64,000 nucleotides of DNA from Streptococcus infantis (GTDB lineage: Bacteria > Bacillota > Bacilli > Lactobacillales > Streptococcaceae), in the NCBI RefSeq assembly GCF_000963255.1, contig NZ_JYOV01000014.1, positions 62,001 through 126,000 of the forward strand, given 5' to 3'. The number at the start of each line of letters is the position of its first letter. Position 1 is the stretch's first letter. Below, piece by piece: positions 1 to 8,502 of the stretch. The notes under the pieces are model-generated. The model made no database searches. It was not told the origin of the DNA and was given only the letters and a program-made list of their open reading frames with translations. The translations under genes were made by a program, and so were the position numbers.

Positions 1-242
1 ACTGGTGAGTTCATATAAACTTTAGCACCTTTTGCTTCCAATTTTTCTTTATCTGAGTAGAAGAGACCTTCTGGACCATCGATTTGCTCACCAATCCAAA
101 GAGCCATTCCACATCCTAGGAATGAAATGTTTGAGTTTTGGTCAAAGACAACGATTTCATTTTCACTTCCAAAATTGTCCAACATAGTGTTGATACAAGC
201 AGTTCCAGCGTGGTTAGCACCCACGACTACGATTTTACTCAT
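1..242 (-). CDS. nox: NADH oxidase (H2O-forming), N-terminal part
   Basis: Partial gene; it begins with ATG at 242 and runs off the left edge, leaving about 80 N-terminal residues. The product belongs to the pyridine nucleotide-disulfide oxidoreductase family: a Rossmann FAD-binding start ([10 protein letters not shown]) and the redox-active cysteine in [12 protein letters not shown] near residue 44 are visible. In streptococci this flavoenzyme reduces O2 to water with NADH, regenerating NAD+ in the cytoplasm. The ribosome site AAGGTAGG precedes the ATG. It is divergent from the apbE operon and has a good promoter overlapped by a predicted CcpA site. A CoA-disulfide reductase is the main alternative; the context and motif favour Nox. 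Confidence 0.9.
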   Translation of the reverse strand, partial: MSKIVVVGANHAGTACINTMLDNFGSENEIVVFDQNSNISFLGCGMALWIGEQIDGPEGLFYSDKEKLEAKGAKVYMNSP

Positions 243-280
243 AAGATAATTCCTACCTTTAATTTTTTATTTACCTTTCT

Positions 281-309
281 AGTATATCATTATCTGTGAG
301 CGTTTACAA
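281..309 (-). promoter_or_regulatory. nox promoter
   Basis: Read on the minus strand, TTGTAA (309-304) and TATACT (286-281) are separated by exactly 17 bases, about 40 bases upstream of the nox start codon. The -35 box lies inside the predicted cre site at 295-308. Confidence 0.6.
295..308. promoter_or_regulatory. Predicted CcpA (cre) site at nox promoter
   Basis: TGTGAGCGTTTACA matches 13 of 14 positions of the cre consensus TGWAANCGNTNWCA. It overlaps the nox -35 box, a position expected to repress. Binding is inferred from sequence only. Confidence 0.55.
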
Positions 310-444
310 GCTTTTTGACTAGTTTGCTGTTTTTTTGAAATTTTTTTGAAATATATATTAATTTATTTTCAACTTTTTCAAAGTTTTTTGCACTTTTTTT
401 ATTTATCCAAGCATATTTCTTGACTTTTTGTAAAAAATAATTTG

Positions 445-458
445 TGAAAACGCTGACT
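445..458. promoter_or_regulatory. Predicted CcpA (cre) site upstream of apbE operon
   Basis: TGAAAACGCTGACT matches 13 of 14 positions of the same cre consensus. It lies about 100 bases before the apbE start. I could not assign a clean -35/-10 pair for the apbE operon, although TATGAT at 460-465 is a candidate -10, so the effect (activation or repression) cannot be told. Confidence 0.5.
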
Positions 459-559
459 TTATGATATTCTATTTATATGGAAATGAAATTTAAATCTTCA
501 GATTGCTTTCATATCTGGATTTACAACTATTTCCAATTGATTTGAAGGGAGTTGATTCT

Positions 560-1480
560 TTGCCTCTCAGTTCATTATCTGAACGGTTAATGGGAACTAC
601 GATTACTATTTCCTTGGTACATGAACAAGCGGACAATCTTCTCCGTCAAGCTTTTGATTTGCTAAAGGAACTTGAATTCCGATTCAATGCGAATAGCACC
701 GAATCGGAATTAATGGAAGTTAACTATCAGGCAGGAATTGCCCCAGTTAAGGTCCACCCTGATCTGTTTGAACTGATTTCTTTAGGATTAGAACACAGTC
801 TAGCTCCTGGAAGTCATCTCAATATCAGCATTGGTCCCTTGGTACAAACCTGGCGTATTGGTTTTTCCGATGCAAAAGTTGCTAGTCCTGAAGAAATTTC
901 TTCGGTTTTACCATTGATAGATCCCCGTTTTATCAAACTTGATTCAATTGCTTCTACTGTTTTCTTAGAAAAGAAAGGAATGAAAATTGATTTAGGTTGT
1001 TTAGCCAAGGGCTATAGCGCAGATAAGGTTGCTACTTTCTTAAAAGAAAATGGTGTCACTTCTGCTCTTATCAATCTCGGGGGAAATATCCTTACTATTG
1101 GTAATAACCAAGCCAGAAATGGACAACCTTGGCAAATTGGTATTCAAGACCCTAATCATCCACGTGGTAATCATCTGATGACCTTATCTATCACTGGAAA
1201 ATCTGTTGTTACTTCTGGAATTTATGAACGGCATCTTGAAATCGATGGAAAGGATTATCATCACATTTTCGATAGTGAAACTGGCTATCCTATTGAGACG
1301 GATTTGGCTAGTTTAACGATTATATCTGACCGCTCAGTTGATGGTGAGATATGGACCACACGATTGTTTGGTGAACGTAGCGCTTCTATCATGTGGCAAA
1401 TCGAAAATATCGATGGAATTGAAGCCATCCTTATTGATAAAGATGGACATATCGCTTGTTCATCCGGTATCCAAAGATAA
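560..1480 (+). CDS. apbE: ApbE-family FAD:protein FMN transferase (cytoplasmic type)
   Basis: ApbE enzymes move FMN from FAD to a Ser/Thr of target flavoproteins. Family motifs are present (numbering from the start chosen here): DLGCLAKG at 144-151, GGN at 174-176, HIFD at 235-238 and TGYP at 241-244. The usual Asp of the late metal-binding motif seems replaced by Glu (263, GEIWTT). I chose TTG at 560 because GAAGGGAG sits 8 bases upstream; the frame stays open to a TTG at 503 with no ribosome site. The 306-residue product has no signal peptide or lipobox, unlike secreted ApbE, so it should act in the cytoplasm. It is the first gene of an operon with two FMN reductases, the last of which carries ApbE acceptor-like motifs. 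Confidence 0.88.
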   Translation: MPLSSLSERLMGTTITISLVHEQADNLLRQAFDLLKELEFRFNANSTESELMEVNYQAGIAPVKVHPDLFELISLGLEHSLAPGSHLNISIGPLVQTWRIGFSDAKVASPEEISSVLPLIDPRFIKLDSIASTVFLEKKGMKIDLGCLAKGYSADKVATFLKENGVTSALINLGGNILTIGNNQARNGQPWQIGIQDPNHPRGNHLMTLSITGKSVVTSGIYERHLEIDGKDYHHIFDSETGYPIETDLASLTIISDRSVDGEIWTTRLFGERSASIMWQIENIDGIEAILIDKDGHIACSSGIQR

Positions 1481-1514
1481 ATAATAAATAATGCAAAAAG
1501 AGAAAGGAAAGCTC

Positions 1515-2120
1515 ATGCTAAAACTTATTGCTATTGTAGGAACTAACTCTAAACGTTCCACAAACCGCCAACTGCTTCAATATATGCAAAAACACTTTGC
1601 TGATAAAGCAGAAATCGAATTGGTAGAAATTAAAGACCTACCAGTATTCAACAAACCTGCAGATAAACTTATTCCTGCAGAAGCCTTAGAAATTGTTGCA
1701 AAAATTGAAGCAGCTGATGGTGTGATTATCGGTACTCCTGAATACGATCACTCAATTCCTGCTGTTCTTATGAGCGCTCTTGCTTGGATTTCTTATGGAG
1801 TATTTCCACTCCTTAACAAACCAGTGATGATCACAGGAGCTTCATACGGTACACTCGGTTCATCACGTGCTCAATTGCAACTCCGTCAAATCTTGAATGC
1901 TCCAGAAATTAAAGCAAATGTTCTTCCAGATGAGTTCTTGCTCTCTCATTCTCTTCAAGCATTCGATAAGAATGGTGACTTGGTAGATCTTGATGTCATC
2001 AAGAAATTGGATGCCATCTTTGATGACTTCCGTATCTTTGTCAAGATTACTGAAAAATTGCGTAATGCACAAGAACTTCTTCGTAAAGATGCAGAAGAAT
2101 TTGACTGGGAAAATTTGTAA
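1515..2120 (+). CDS. NADPH-dependent FMN reductase family protein
   Basis: A 201-residue flavodoxin-fold protein. Family motifs are the N-terminal GTNSKRSTNRQLL phosphate/FMN loop (about residues 8-20), GTPEYDHSIPAVLMSALAW (about 75-95) and PVMITGASYGTLGSSRAQ (about 105-123). Such proteins pass electrons from NAD(P)H to FMN or to quinones and azo compounds. An in-frame ATG lies at 1491, but AGAAAGGA at 1501-1508 points to ATG 1515. It follows apbE by 34 bases and precedes a longer paralogue by 17 bases, so all three are probably cotranscribed. The physiological substrate is not visible from sequence; it could be an electron donor for the neighbouring protein. Confidence 0.85.
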   Translation: MLKLIAIVGTNSKRSTNRQLLQYMQKHFADKAEIELVEIKDLPVFNKPADKLIPAEALEIVAKIEAADGVIIGTPEYDHSIPAVLMSALAWISYGVFPLLNKPVMITGASYGTLGSSRAQLQLRQILNAPEIKANVLPDEFLLSHSLQAFDKNGDLVDLDVIKKLDAIFDDFRIFVKITEKLRNAQELLRKDAEEFDWENL

Positions 2121-2137
2121 GATAGGAGATCGAAAGA

Positions 2138-3376
2138 ATGAAATTTGTTGGACTTGTTGGATCAAACTACGACCAATCATATAACCGCAAACTCTTGGAA
2201 TTCATCCGTCGTAACTTCAAACTGAAATTTGAATTAGAAGTTCTTGAAATCGATGAAGTTCCAATGTTTAACCAAGACGAAAAATGGGACGAAAGCTTCC
2301 AATTACGCCTTCTTTACAATAAAATTACTCGTGCTGATGGTGTGATTATTGCTACTCCTGAGCACAACCATACAATTTCTGCTTCACTCAAGTCAGTTCT
2401 TGAATGGCTTTCATATGAAGTACATCCATTCGAAAACAAACCAGTGATTATCGTGGGTGCTTCTTACTACGACCAAGGAACTTCTCGTGCACAAGTTCAC
2501 CTTCGTAAGATTCTTGACGCTCCAGGTGTAAATGCCTATACTCTTCCAGGTAATGAATTCCTTCTTGGAAAAGCTAAAGAAGCTTTTGATGCTAACGGAA
2601 ATATTATCAACGAAGGAACTGTTAAATTCCTTGAAACTTGCTTAGATAACTTTGTCAAATACGTAGGAGTCGTTTCTAAATTGAAAAAACCAAAACCAAT
2701 TGAACCAGAAGACTTGGATTGTGGAAAACCAATCGCTACAACTATTACAGAAGTTGATCCTGACGATCCAAACTGGGTAGAAAAAGTCGCAGAAATCACA
2801 GGTGCTGTTTCAGGTGATACATATGTTAAACTTGACCATGGTATCTTGACTGTTAACCAAATTGATATGTTCTTGAAAGCTATGCCTTTTGAATTGACAT
2901 ACGCTGACGATAACAACCAATTCCTCTACTACAACAATGCTCACCAAGATCCTGATACAATGTTTGCAAAACGTGTACCATCTCAATCTGGTAGCCGTAT
3001 GTCAACCGTTCACGGTTCACTTCCACCAGCACGTATGAAAAATGTTGAGTGGGTTATCGGAACACTTCGCAATGGTAACCAAGAATACGTACGTACAATC
3101 GTTCCTGGTTCTCCTGCCGGTGTTATCAACACTCACAACTACCAAGCTATGTACTATCCTGACGGATCATATGCTGGTATCAATGAAATTGTCTTTAACT
3201 TCCAACCATGGCTTGACTGGTACTTGAAAGAAACAGGTCAACGCTTGGTAGGAGGCAGCGGACCTTTTGCTCCTGCTGCTGGAGGTCATGGCGACGCAGA
3301 TGCTACTTCTGGCGCTTCTGACTCAGCTGATGGTGGCCATGGAGATGCAGACGCTACTTCTGGTGCAAGTAACTAG
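2138..3376 (+). CDS. FMN reductase/PAS fusion protein with two C-terminal flavinylation-like motifs
   Basis: A 412-residue protein. Residues 1-185 form a second NADPH-dependent FMN reductase domain (GSNYDQSYNRKLL, ATPEHNHTISASLKSVLEW, GASYYDQGTSRAQ). Residues about 225-375 resemble the PAS domain found in DUF438 proteins (MPFELTYADDNNQFLYYN, then an FAKR...GSR...H core). The last 31 residues are a low-complexity tail in which GGHGDADATSGAS occurs twice; each holds DATSGAS (388-394 and 405-411), which fits the ApbE acceptor consensus Dxx[ST]GA[ST]. If used, FMN would be linked to Ser394 and Ser411. Its place directly after apbE supports this. No signal peptide or membrane segment is present. 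AGGAGATCGAAAG precedes ATG 2138. The function is inferred: a cytoplasmic multi-flavin redox protein. Confidence 0.8.
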   Translation: MKFVGLVGSNYDQSYNRKLLEFIRRNFKLKFELEVLEIDEVPMFNQDEKWDESFQLRLLYNKITRADGVIIATPEHNHTISASLKSVLEWLSYEVHPFENKPVIIVGASYYDQGTSRAQVHLRKILDAPGVNAYTLPGNEFLLGKAKEAFDANGNIINEGTVKFLETCLDNFVKYVGVVSKLKKPKPIEPEDLDCGKPIATTITEVDPDDPNWVEKVAEITGAVSGDTYVKLDHGILTVNQIDMFLKAMPFELTYADDNNQFLYYNNAHQDPDTMFAKRVPSQSGSRMSTVHGSLPPARMKNVEWVIGTLRNGNQEYVRTIVPGSPAGVINTHNYQAMYYPDGSYAGINEIVFNFQPWLDWYLKETGQRLVGGSGPFAPAAGGHGDADATSGASDSADGGHGDADATSGASN

Positions 3377-3381
3377 TCATC

Positions 3382-3407
3382 AAGGAACCATTCTTGGTTC
3401 CTTTTTT
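3382..3407 (+). terminator. Terminator of apbE operon
   Basis: AAGGAACCA and TGGTTCCTT pair around a four-base loop and are followed by a T run, six bases after the stop codon of the fusion protein. Confidence 0.8.
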
Positions 3408-3413
3408 AAAACA

Positions 3414-3445
3414 AAAACTCGGTTAGCGAAATCTAACCGAGTTTT
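3414..3445 (-). terminator. Terminator of glyQ-glyS-DUF896 operon
   Basis: AAAACTCGGTTAG pairs with CTAACCGAGTTTT. On the minus strand the stem is followed by a T-rich stretch, just past the stop of the DUF896 gene; it could also serve the plus strand as a second stem. Confidence 0.75.
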
Positions 3446-3458
3446 CTATATCTCAAAA

Positions 3459-3716
3459 TTATGAATTTGGATCGTCAAGACTACGACCATGCAAGCCTTT
3501 TTCACGTTGTACCTGACGAAGTTTTTCAGGAGTCACATCATTTCCATCTTCATCTACGATTTTGATTCCTTCAATGTGATGACGAATAGAACGACGATAG
3601 CCTTCGATATATTCCTCACGAAGTTTAGCTTGTTCTACTTTTTCTTCTGCAGTCAAGCCTTCAGTTTTTTTCTTTTTCGCAAGCTCATTAATACGAGCGA
3701 TTTTTTCTGGTGTCAT
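3459..3716 (-). CDS. DUF896 (YnzC-like) family protein
   Basis: An 85-residue protein recognised as DUF896 by its N-terminal helical hairpin ([19 protein letters not shown]...[14 protein letters not shown]) and the C-terminal [17 protein letters not shown]. The family is widespread in Firmicutes; structures of YnzC show a two-helix hairpin, but the role is unknown. The ribosome site GGAGGTTC lies eight bases before the ATG. It starts 29 bases after the glyS stop and is probably the last gene of the glycyl-tRNA synthetase operon, so it should share its tRNA-controlled expression. Confidence 0.85.
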   Translation of the reverse strand: MTPEKIARINELAKKKKTEGLTAEEKVEQAKLREEYIEGYRRSIRHHIEGIKIVDEDGNDVTPEKLRQVQREKGLHGRSLDDPNS

Positions 3717-3745
3717 ATTTGAACCTCCAATCTACTTTTTAATTT

Positions 3746-5782
3746 CTATTTTGTATTAAGAAGATTAAAAGCAGCGACAGTTTTTGCTTTATTCACAAGT
3801 TCAGTTAGAATAGCTAGGCGATTATTCTTAACATCAACATCCTCTGCCATAACCATTGTATTGTCAAAGAATGCATCAATAACAGGACTAAGAGCAAATA
3901 ACTGCGTTAATTTATCACTAGCTGAACCTTTCAATTCTAGATTTTCTACTGCTTGAGCTAGTTCTTTTTCCTGTTCATTTTCAAAGAGACTAGTATCAAC
4001 TTTGACTGAACCTTCTGCTTTTTCCGCTAGGTTAAAGGCACGAGATAAGGATTCAACAGCTGGTTTGTAGTCACTATTTAGAGATGCTTCTTTCAGTGCT
4101 TCTGCTGCTTCAATCATATCTGCAACAACAAAGTTTGAGCTTGCTAGAACAGCTTCCTTAATATCTTTTGCAGTAGAACCCATCATCTTATCAACACGAG
4201 CTTTGATGAAGTTAAGTACTTCTTCTTGATTATCGTAAGTTAGGCTATCAAATGATAAAGCATAAAGGCTAGCAATCAATTCGTCCATTGGAATATTCCA
4301 GCCAAAGTCTTCCAAGATACGGACAATCCCTTGTGTTGCACGACGAAGAGCATAAGGGTCATTTGAACCAGATGGAATCAAACCAACAGAGAAGAAGGAC
4401 AAGAGAGTATCCAATTTATCAGCTAGTGCAAGGATAGCTCCGACTTTAGACTCAGGAAGAGCACCATCTGCAGAATCTGGAAGGTAGTGTTCACGAATAG
4501 CTTGTGCTACTGCTGCATTTTCACCAGCGAGAAGGGCATATTTCTCACCCATGATCCCTTGAAGCTCATCAAATTCACCAACCATACCAGTCAAGAGGTC
4601 AAACTTATAAATGGCTGCAGCACGAGCAAGGTCAACAGTTTCATCAACTGATAAACCTGCTTTTTCTGCCAAAAGGATAGCAATTTGCCCTGTACGAATC
4701 ATGTGCTCACGAAGTGAACCAATCTTTTCATGGAAGGTTACGTGTGATAATTTAGCTACAAGATCTTCAATCTTGAGTTTTTGGTCTTCGCGCCAGAAGA
4801 ATTCACCATCTTCCAGACGTGCCACCAAGACTTTCTCATTTCCTCGGATGACATTATCCAGATACTCTGCATTTCCGTTACGAACAGAAATAAAGTTTGG
4901 TTTTAGATTTCCGTCAAGGTCACGTACTACAAAGTAGCGTTGGTGAGTTTCCATTGAAGTGACCAAGACTTCTTCTGGAACCTCTAGGTACTTAGGATCA
5001 AAATTCCCCATAAAGGCAGTTGGATATTCAACCAAATTCAGAACTTCATTCAAGAGTCCTTCATCAATTTGTACCTGAACACCTTCTGCAGCTTCGATAG
5101 CCTTAATTTGCTCACGAATCATATTTTCGCGTTCAATGCTATCTGCAATAACATAAACTTTGCGCAGGTCTTCTTCATAGCTGTCAGCATGCTGAATTTC
5201 TACTTCGTGACCAAGGAAACGATGTCCACGGCTAACTCTTCCTGAATGAATATCTAAGAAATCCATATCGAGTGCCACATCATCCAAAAGAACTGTCAAC
5301 GTATGGACTGGACGGATATATTCAAAGGTATTGTTTGCCCAGTGCATACTTACCGGGAAGCTTAAGCTAGCCAATACTTCTGGAATTCCAGCCAAAACTT
5401 CCTCAGCTGGTTTTCCAGCTTCATGCTTAGTTACGTAGACATATTCTTCACCTTTGATTTCACGGAATTCAATATCATCTACAGTCAATCCTTTACCACG
5501 GACAAACCCTTGCGCTGCTTTAGAGAAATTTCCTTCTGCATCCAAAGCAATTTTTTTAGAAGGTCCTTTAAAATCTTCAGTCAAATCCGTTTGTTGGTCT
5601 GCCAAGCCAAGTACGCGAACAGCCAAACGACGTGGAGTTGAAAAAGTTTGAATTCCTTCGTATGAAAGGCGGTTATTATCCAAAAAGGCTGCCATTTTTT
5701 CACCTAGTTGTTTTTCACTCGGTGTAACAACGTAGGCTGGTAACTCTTCAAGTCCTAGTTCTACTAATAAGTTTTTTGCCAT
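3746..5782 (-). CDS. glyS: Glycyl-tRNA synthetase beta subunit
   Basis: A 678-residue beta chain of the bacterial alpha2-beta2 glycyl-tRNA synthetase, which charges tRNA-Gly in the cytoplasm. The N terminus [15 protein letters not shown] and the central [24 protein letters not shown] block are typical; the C-terminal third holds the helical anticodon-binding-like region. The frame is open to 5821, but GGAAAAAAC before ATG 5782 and the conserved start [10 protein letters not shown] decide the start. The alpha subunit gene lies upstream; the roughly 280-base gap between them holds an inverted-repeat unit, unusual for an operon whose products form one complex. Confidence 0.97.
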   Translation of the reverse strand: MAKNLLVELGLEELPAYVVTPSEKQLGEKMAAFLDNNRLSYEGIQTFSTPRRLAVRVLGLADQQTDLTEDFKGPSKKIALDAEGNFSKAAQGFVRGKGLTVDDIEFREIKGEEYVYVTKHEAGKPAEEVLAGIPEVLASLSFPVSMHWANNTFEYIRPVHTLTVLLDDVALDMDFLDIHSGRVSRGHRFLGHEVEIQHADSYEEDLRKVYVIADSIERENMIREQIKAIEAAEGVQVQIDEGLLNEVLNLVEYPTAFMGNFDPKYLEVPEEVLVTSMETHQRYFVVRDLDGNLKPNFISVRNGNAEYLDNVIRGNEKVLVARLEDGEFFWREDQKLKIEDLVAKLSHVTFHEKIGSLREHMIRTGQIAILLAEKAGLSVDETVDLARAAAIYKFDLLTGMVGEFDELQGIMGEKYALLAGENAAVAQAIREHYLPDSADGALPESKVGAILALADKLDTLLSFFSVGLIPSGSNDPYALRRATQGIVRILEDFGWNIPMDELIASLYALSFDSLTYDNQEEVLNFIKARVDKMMGSTAKDIKEAVLASSNFVVADMIEAAEALKEASLNSDYKPAVESLSRAFNLAEKAEGSVKVDTSLFENEQEKELAQAVENLELKGSASDKLTQLFALSPVIDAFFDNTMVMAEDVDVKNNRLAILTELVNKAKTVAAFNLLNTK

Positions 5783-5812
5783 GTTTTTTCCTTTACAAAA
5801 TTTCTTCTTTTT

Positions 5813-5984
5813 GATAGGCACCTTAGGTACTGGGGACGTTGCTAACTAACTTTGTGAGTCTATGGGGAAATCTTCTGTCTTCTTGACAAAGATTTCCAAC
5901 AGTCTCATCAAAGTGGATTTAGCCAACTGATTTTTGAACCTAAAGTTTCAAAAATCCCCAGATAGCAGTACAGCGGTGCCTATC
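5813..5984. repeat. Small inverted-repeat (MITE-like) unit between glyQ and glyS
   Basis: A perfect 10-base inverted repeat, GATAGGCACC at 5813-5822 and GGTGCCTATC at 5975-5984, bounds 172 bases without a gene. Inside are GGAAATCTT/AAGATTTCC (around 5868-5909) and GATTTTTGAA/TTTCAAAAATC (around 5930-5955). Just outside, GCAAGTC-TTC-GACTTGC (around 5991-6007) forms another perfect hairpin. The layout suggests a miniature element or a structured RNA inside the glyQS transcript. No family could be named. Confidence 0.5.
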
Positions 5985-6063
5985 CCTTTAGCAAGTCTTC
6001 GACTTGCCTCTGGGTGCCATACGGGCTCACTTTGTTCGCCCTTTTTCTATTCTTGTAACTTTT

Positions 6064-6981
6064 TTATTCTTCCTCTTCTGCTAGGAGTTTGGCGCGTGTT
6101 GCCTCGTCGAGAAGTGGGTAGCCAAGTTTCTTACGTTCTGCGACGAAGGTTTTGGCTACGACACGGGCTAAGTTACGAATACGAGCGATATAACCAGCAC
6201 GTTCTGTTACGGATACTGCTCCACGAGCATCAAGCAAGTTGAAAGTGTGTGAACATTTCAAAACGTAGTCATAGGCAGGGTGAACTAGGCCCAATTCCAA
6301 AGCACGTCCTGCTTCTTTTTCAAACTTTTCAAAGTTTTCAAGAAGCATATCTTGGTCAGAAACTTCAAAGCTGTATTTTGAATGCTCGTATTCTGGTTGA
6401 AGGAAGATTTCTCCATATTTAACACCTGGAGCCCACTCAATATCGTAAACAGAATCTACTTCTTGGATGTAAGAAGCTAAACGCTCTAAACCATAAGTAA
6501 CTTCAGCGGTAACAGGTCCAGTTGCCAAACCACCGACTTGTTGGAAGTAAGTAAATTGAGTGATTTCCATACCATCAAGCCAAACTTCCCAACCAAGACC
6601 TGCTGATCCAGTTGATGGGTTTTCCCAATTATCTTCAACGAAACGAATATCGTGTTCCAAAGGATTGATTCCCAATTTTTCCAATGACTCAAGGTAGAGC
6701 TCTTGGATGTTTGAAGGTGATGGTTTCATGACCACTTGGAATTGATGGTGTTGGTAAAGACGGTTTGGATTTTCCCCGTAACGACCGTCTGCTGGACGAC
6801 GTGATGGCTCTACATAAGCCGCATTCCATGGCTCAGGACCAATAGCACGAAGGAAAGTATAAGGGCTCATAGTTCCCGCACCCTTTTCATTATCATAAGC
6901 CTGCATGAGCATACAACCCTGATCATTCCAGTATTGTTGCAAAGTCAAGATAATCTCTTGGAAGGTTAGTTTTTTAGACAT
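6064..6981 (-). CDS. glyQ: Glycyl-tRNA synthetase alpha subunit
   Basis: A 305-residue class II catalytic chain of glycyl-tRNA synthetase; it binds ATP and glycine and needs GlyS for tRNA charging. Conserved stretches are [19 protein letters not shown] near the N terminus, [16 protein letters not shown] (motif 2 region), and [18 protein letters not shown] near the C terminus. Length is normal for the family. AAAGGAGTTAATA precedes ATG 6981. A T-box leader lies directly upstream. Confidence 0.97.
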   Translation of the reverse strand: MSKKLTFQEIILTLQQYWNDQGCMLMQAYDNEKGAGTMSPYTFLRAIGPEPWNAAYVEPSRRPADGRYGENPNRLYQHHQFQVVMKPSPSNIQELYLESLEKLGINPLEHDIRFVEDNWENPSTGSAGLGWEVWLDGMEITQFTYFQQVGGLATGPVTAEVTYGLERLASYIQEVDSVYDIEWAPGVKYGEIFLQPEYEHSKYSFEVSDQDMLLENFEKFEKEAGRALELGLVHPAYDYVLKCSHTFNLLDARGAVSVTERAGYIARIRNLARVVAKTFVAERKKLGYPLLDEATRAKLLAEEEE

Positions 6982-6984
6982 TAT

Positions 6985-7205
6985 TAACTCCTTTTTCTAT
7001 AATTTCTTGCGACCTAGAATACAAAAAGAACCGTGTCTTTGCTCCTAAGTCAAGTGACCTAGGGGCGTCAGAAACGCGGTTCCACCCTAATTTATTACTT
7101 CATTATTTTTTAAAATTTACCAAAAGCGCCACACTCATCTCTCAATCACCTGACTCTCACTACCACAGGCTCGCTTGGGATTTACTGATAAGATATTCTT
7201 TCTTG
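6985..7205 (-). promoter_or_regulatory. Glycine T-box leader of glyQS
   Basis: On the minus strand the conserved T-box AGGGTGGAACCGCG (7088-7075) is followed by a terminator in which GAACCGCG pairs with the later CGGTTC, ending in a T run at about 7026-7020. The upstream part is short, as in known glyQS T-boxes. Uncharged tRNA-Gly would stabilise the antiterminator and allow glyQ-glyS expression. The specifier codon was not assigned; glycine is taken from the downstream gene. Confidence 0.88.
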
Positions 7206-7211
7206 TCGTCT

Positions 7212-7240
7212 ATTATAACAAAAAGGAATGAAAAAGTAAA
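7212..7240 (-). promoter_or_regulatory. glyQS promoter
   Basis: A perfect TATAAT (7217-7212) stands 17 bases from a weak -35, TTTACT (7240-7235), a few bases before the T-box leader. Confidence 0.6.
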
Positions 7241-7320
7241 ATTATTTTATCACTAATCCTATATATTTCTCAGTCAAATTAATTTAACTGCCCTTTTTTG
7301 CCCCTTCTCGAACAAAAAGA

Positions 7321-7349
7321 AAAACCGCTAATCCTAAGACTAGCGGTTT
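7321..7349 (-). terminator. Terminator of rplJ-rplL
   Basis: On the minus strand AAACCGCTAG pairs with TTAGCGGTTT around a short loop, followed by TTTCTTTTT, about 35 bases after the rplL stop. Confidence 0.85.
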
Positions 7350-7384
7350 AATCATGTTTTTAAGCTACGAATGTAGTTTCTCTA

Positions 7385-7750
7385 TTATTTAAGAGTAACT
7401 GAAGCTCCAGCTTCTTCCAATTTAGCTTTGATTTCTTCAGCTTCTGCAGCTGCAACGCCTTCTTTGATGACACCTGGTGCACCATCAACAAGTTCTTTAG
7501 CTTCTTTAAGACCAAGACCTGTGATTTCACGCACAACTTTGATAACGCCGACTTTCTTGTCGCCAGCAGCTGTCAATTCAACGTCAAATGAATCTTTAGC
7601 AGCTTCTTCAGCACCACCAGCAGCAGCTACAGCTACAGGAGCAGCTGCAGTTACACCAAATTCTTCTTCGATAGCTTTTACAAGGTCGTTCAATTCAAGG
7701 ATTGAAGCTTCTTTAATTTCAGCAATAATGTTTTCAATGTTCAATGCCAT
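7385..7750 (-). CDS. rplL: 50S ribosomal protein L7/L12
   Basis: A 121-residue stalk protein that recruits translation factors to the ribosome. The N-terminal dimerisation domain ([20 protein letters not shown]), the Ala/Gly-rich hinge ([18 protein letters not shown]) and the C-terminal factor-binding domain ([20 protein letters not shown]) are all present. GGAGGAAATAAC before ATG 7750 sets the start; an upstream in-frame extension to 7765 would bury this site. It follows rplJ in the usual order. Confidence 0.98.
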   Translation of the reverse strand: MALNIENIIAEIKEASILELNDLVKAIEEEFGVTAAAPVAVAAAGGAEEAAKDSFDVELTAAGDKKVGVIKVVREITGLGLKEAKELVDGAPGVIKEGVAAAEAEEIKAKLEEAGASVTLK

Positions 7751-7823
7751 TGTTATTTCCTCCAAATAAGTTTATATTTTATGTTTATATTTTTGTAGCT
7801 AGGCTACGCTGCGTAGCTTAAGA

Positions 7824-8324
7824 TTAAGCTGCGTCTTCTTTGTTGTCTGCAACCGCTTTGACTGCAAGAGCAACGTTGCGCACTGGCGCTTGAAGTACAG
7901 AAAGGAGCATAGAAAGAAGTCCTTCGCGGTTTGGAAGAGTTGCAAGAGCAACGATTTCTTCTTTTGATGCGACAGCGCCTTCGATTGCACCACCTTTGAT
8001 TTCAAGTGCATCAGCGTTTTTAGCAAAGTCGTTCAAGATTTTCGCTGGAGCGATAACATCTTCGTTAGAAAATGCTACAGCAGATGGTCCAACAAATACA
8101 GATGCAAGTTCTGCAAGGCCAGCTTTTTCAGCTGCACGACGTAAGATTGAGTTTTTAATAACTTTATACTCAACTTCGCTTCCACGAAGCTCACGACGAA
8201 GAACTGTATCTTGTTCAACTGTCAAACCACGAGCGTCAACAACGACGATTGATGCAGCAGCTTTCATTTTTTCAGCTACTACGTCAACTAGTTCCGCTTT
8301 TTTAGCAATAATTGCTTCACTCAT
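7824..8324 (-). CDS. rplJ: 50S ribosomal protein L10
   Basis: A 166-residue protein that binds 23S rRNA and anchors the L7/L12 dimers. Family features are the N-terminal [19 protein letters not shown] and [21 protein letters not shown], and a C-terminal helix ([20 protein letters not shown]) for L7/L12 binding. The start is ATG 8324 with GGAGGTG upstream; the frame stays open to 8387 into the leader. Expression is probably controlled through the L10 leader at 8330-8497. Confidence 0.98.
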   Translation of the reverse strand: MSEAIIAKKAELVDVVAEKMKAAASIVVVDARGLTVEQDTVLRRELRGSEVEYKVIKNSILRRAAEKAGLAELASVFVGPSAVAFSNEDVIAPAKILNDFAKNADALEIKGGAIEGAVASKEEIVALATLPNREGLLSMLLSVLQAPVRNVALAVKAVADNKEDAA

Positions 8325-8329
8325 TAGTG

Positions 8330-8497
8330 TGTTCACCTCCGTAATTATTTTGCTTGGGGAATTTTTCCAAAAGAAAAACGCGCCCAAACCTAGACACGAA
8401 AGTACAATACGCTTCTTTTTACATGATACGTTTTGTCCTCGGTAGGATACTTATGAGTCGAGCTCCCCTACTGTCTTAGGCAGTTTTTTCAAACCGT
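8330..8497 (-). ncRNA. Ribosomal protein L10 leader
   Basis: On the minus strand ACTGCCTAAGACAGTAGG (about 8484-8467) and ATCCTACCGAGGA (about 8453-8441) are hallmark parts of the Firmicute L10 leader, a site where the L10-L12 complex binds its own mRNA to limit synthesis. It lies between the rplJ promoter and the rplJ ribosome site. Confidence 0.82.
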
Positions 8498-8502
8498 TAT
8501 TA

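Noticed and set aside
420..465. TTGACT and TATGAT as a promoter for apbE
   Set aside because: The boxes are 34 bases apart, far from the needed 17; only TATGAT remains as a candidate -10.
5934..6242. 102-codon open frame across the glyQ-glyS gap
   Set aside because: Runs through hairpins and antisense to glyQ, with no family similarity.
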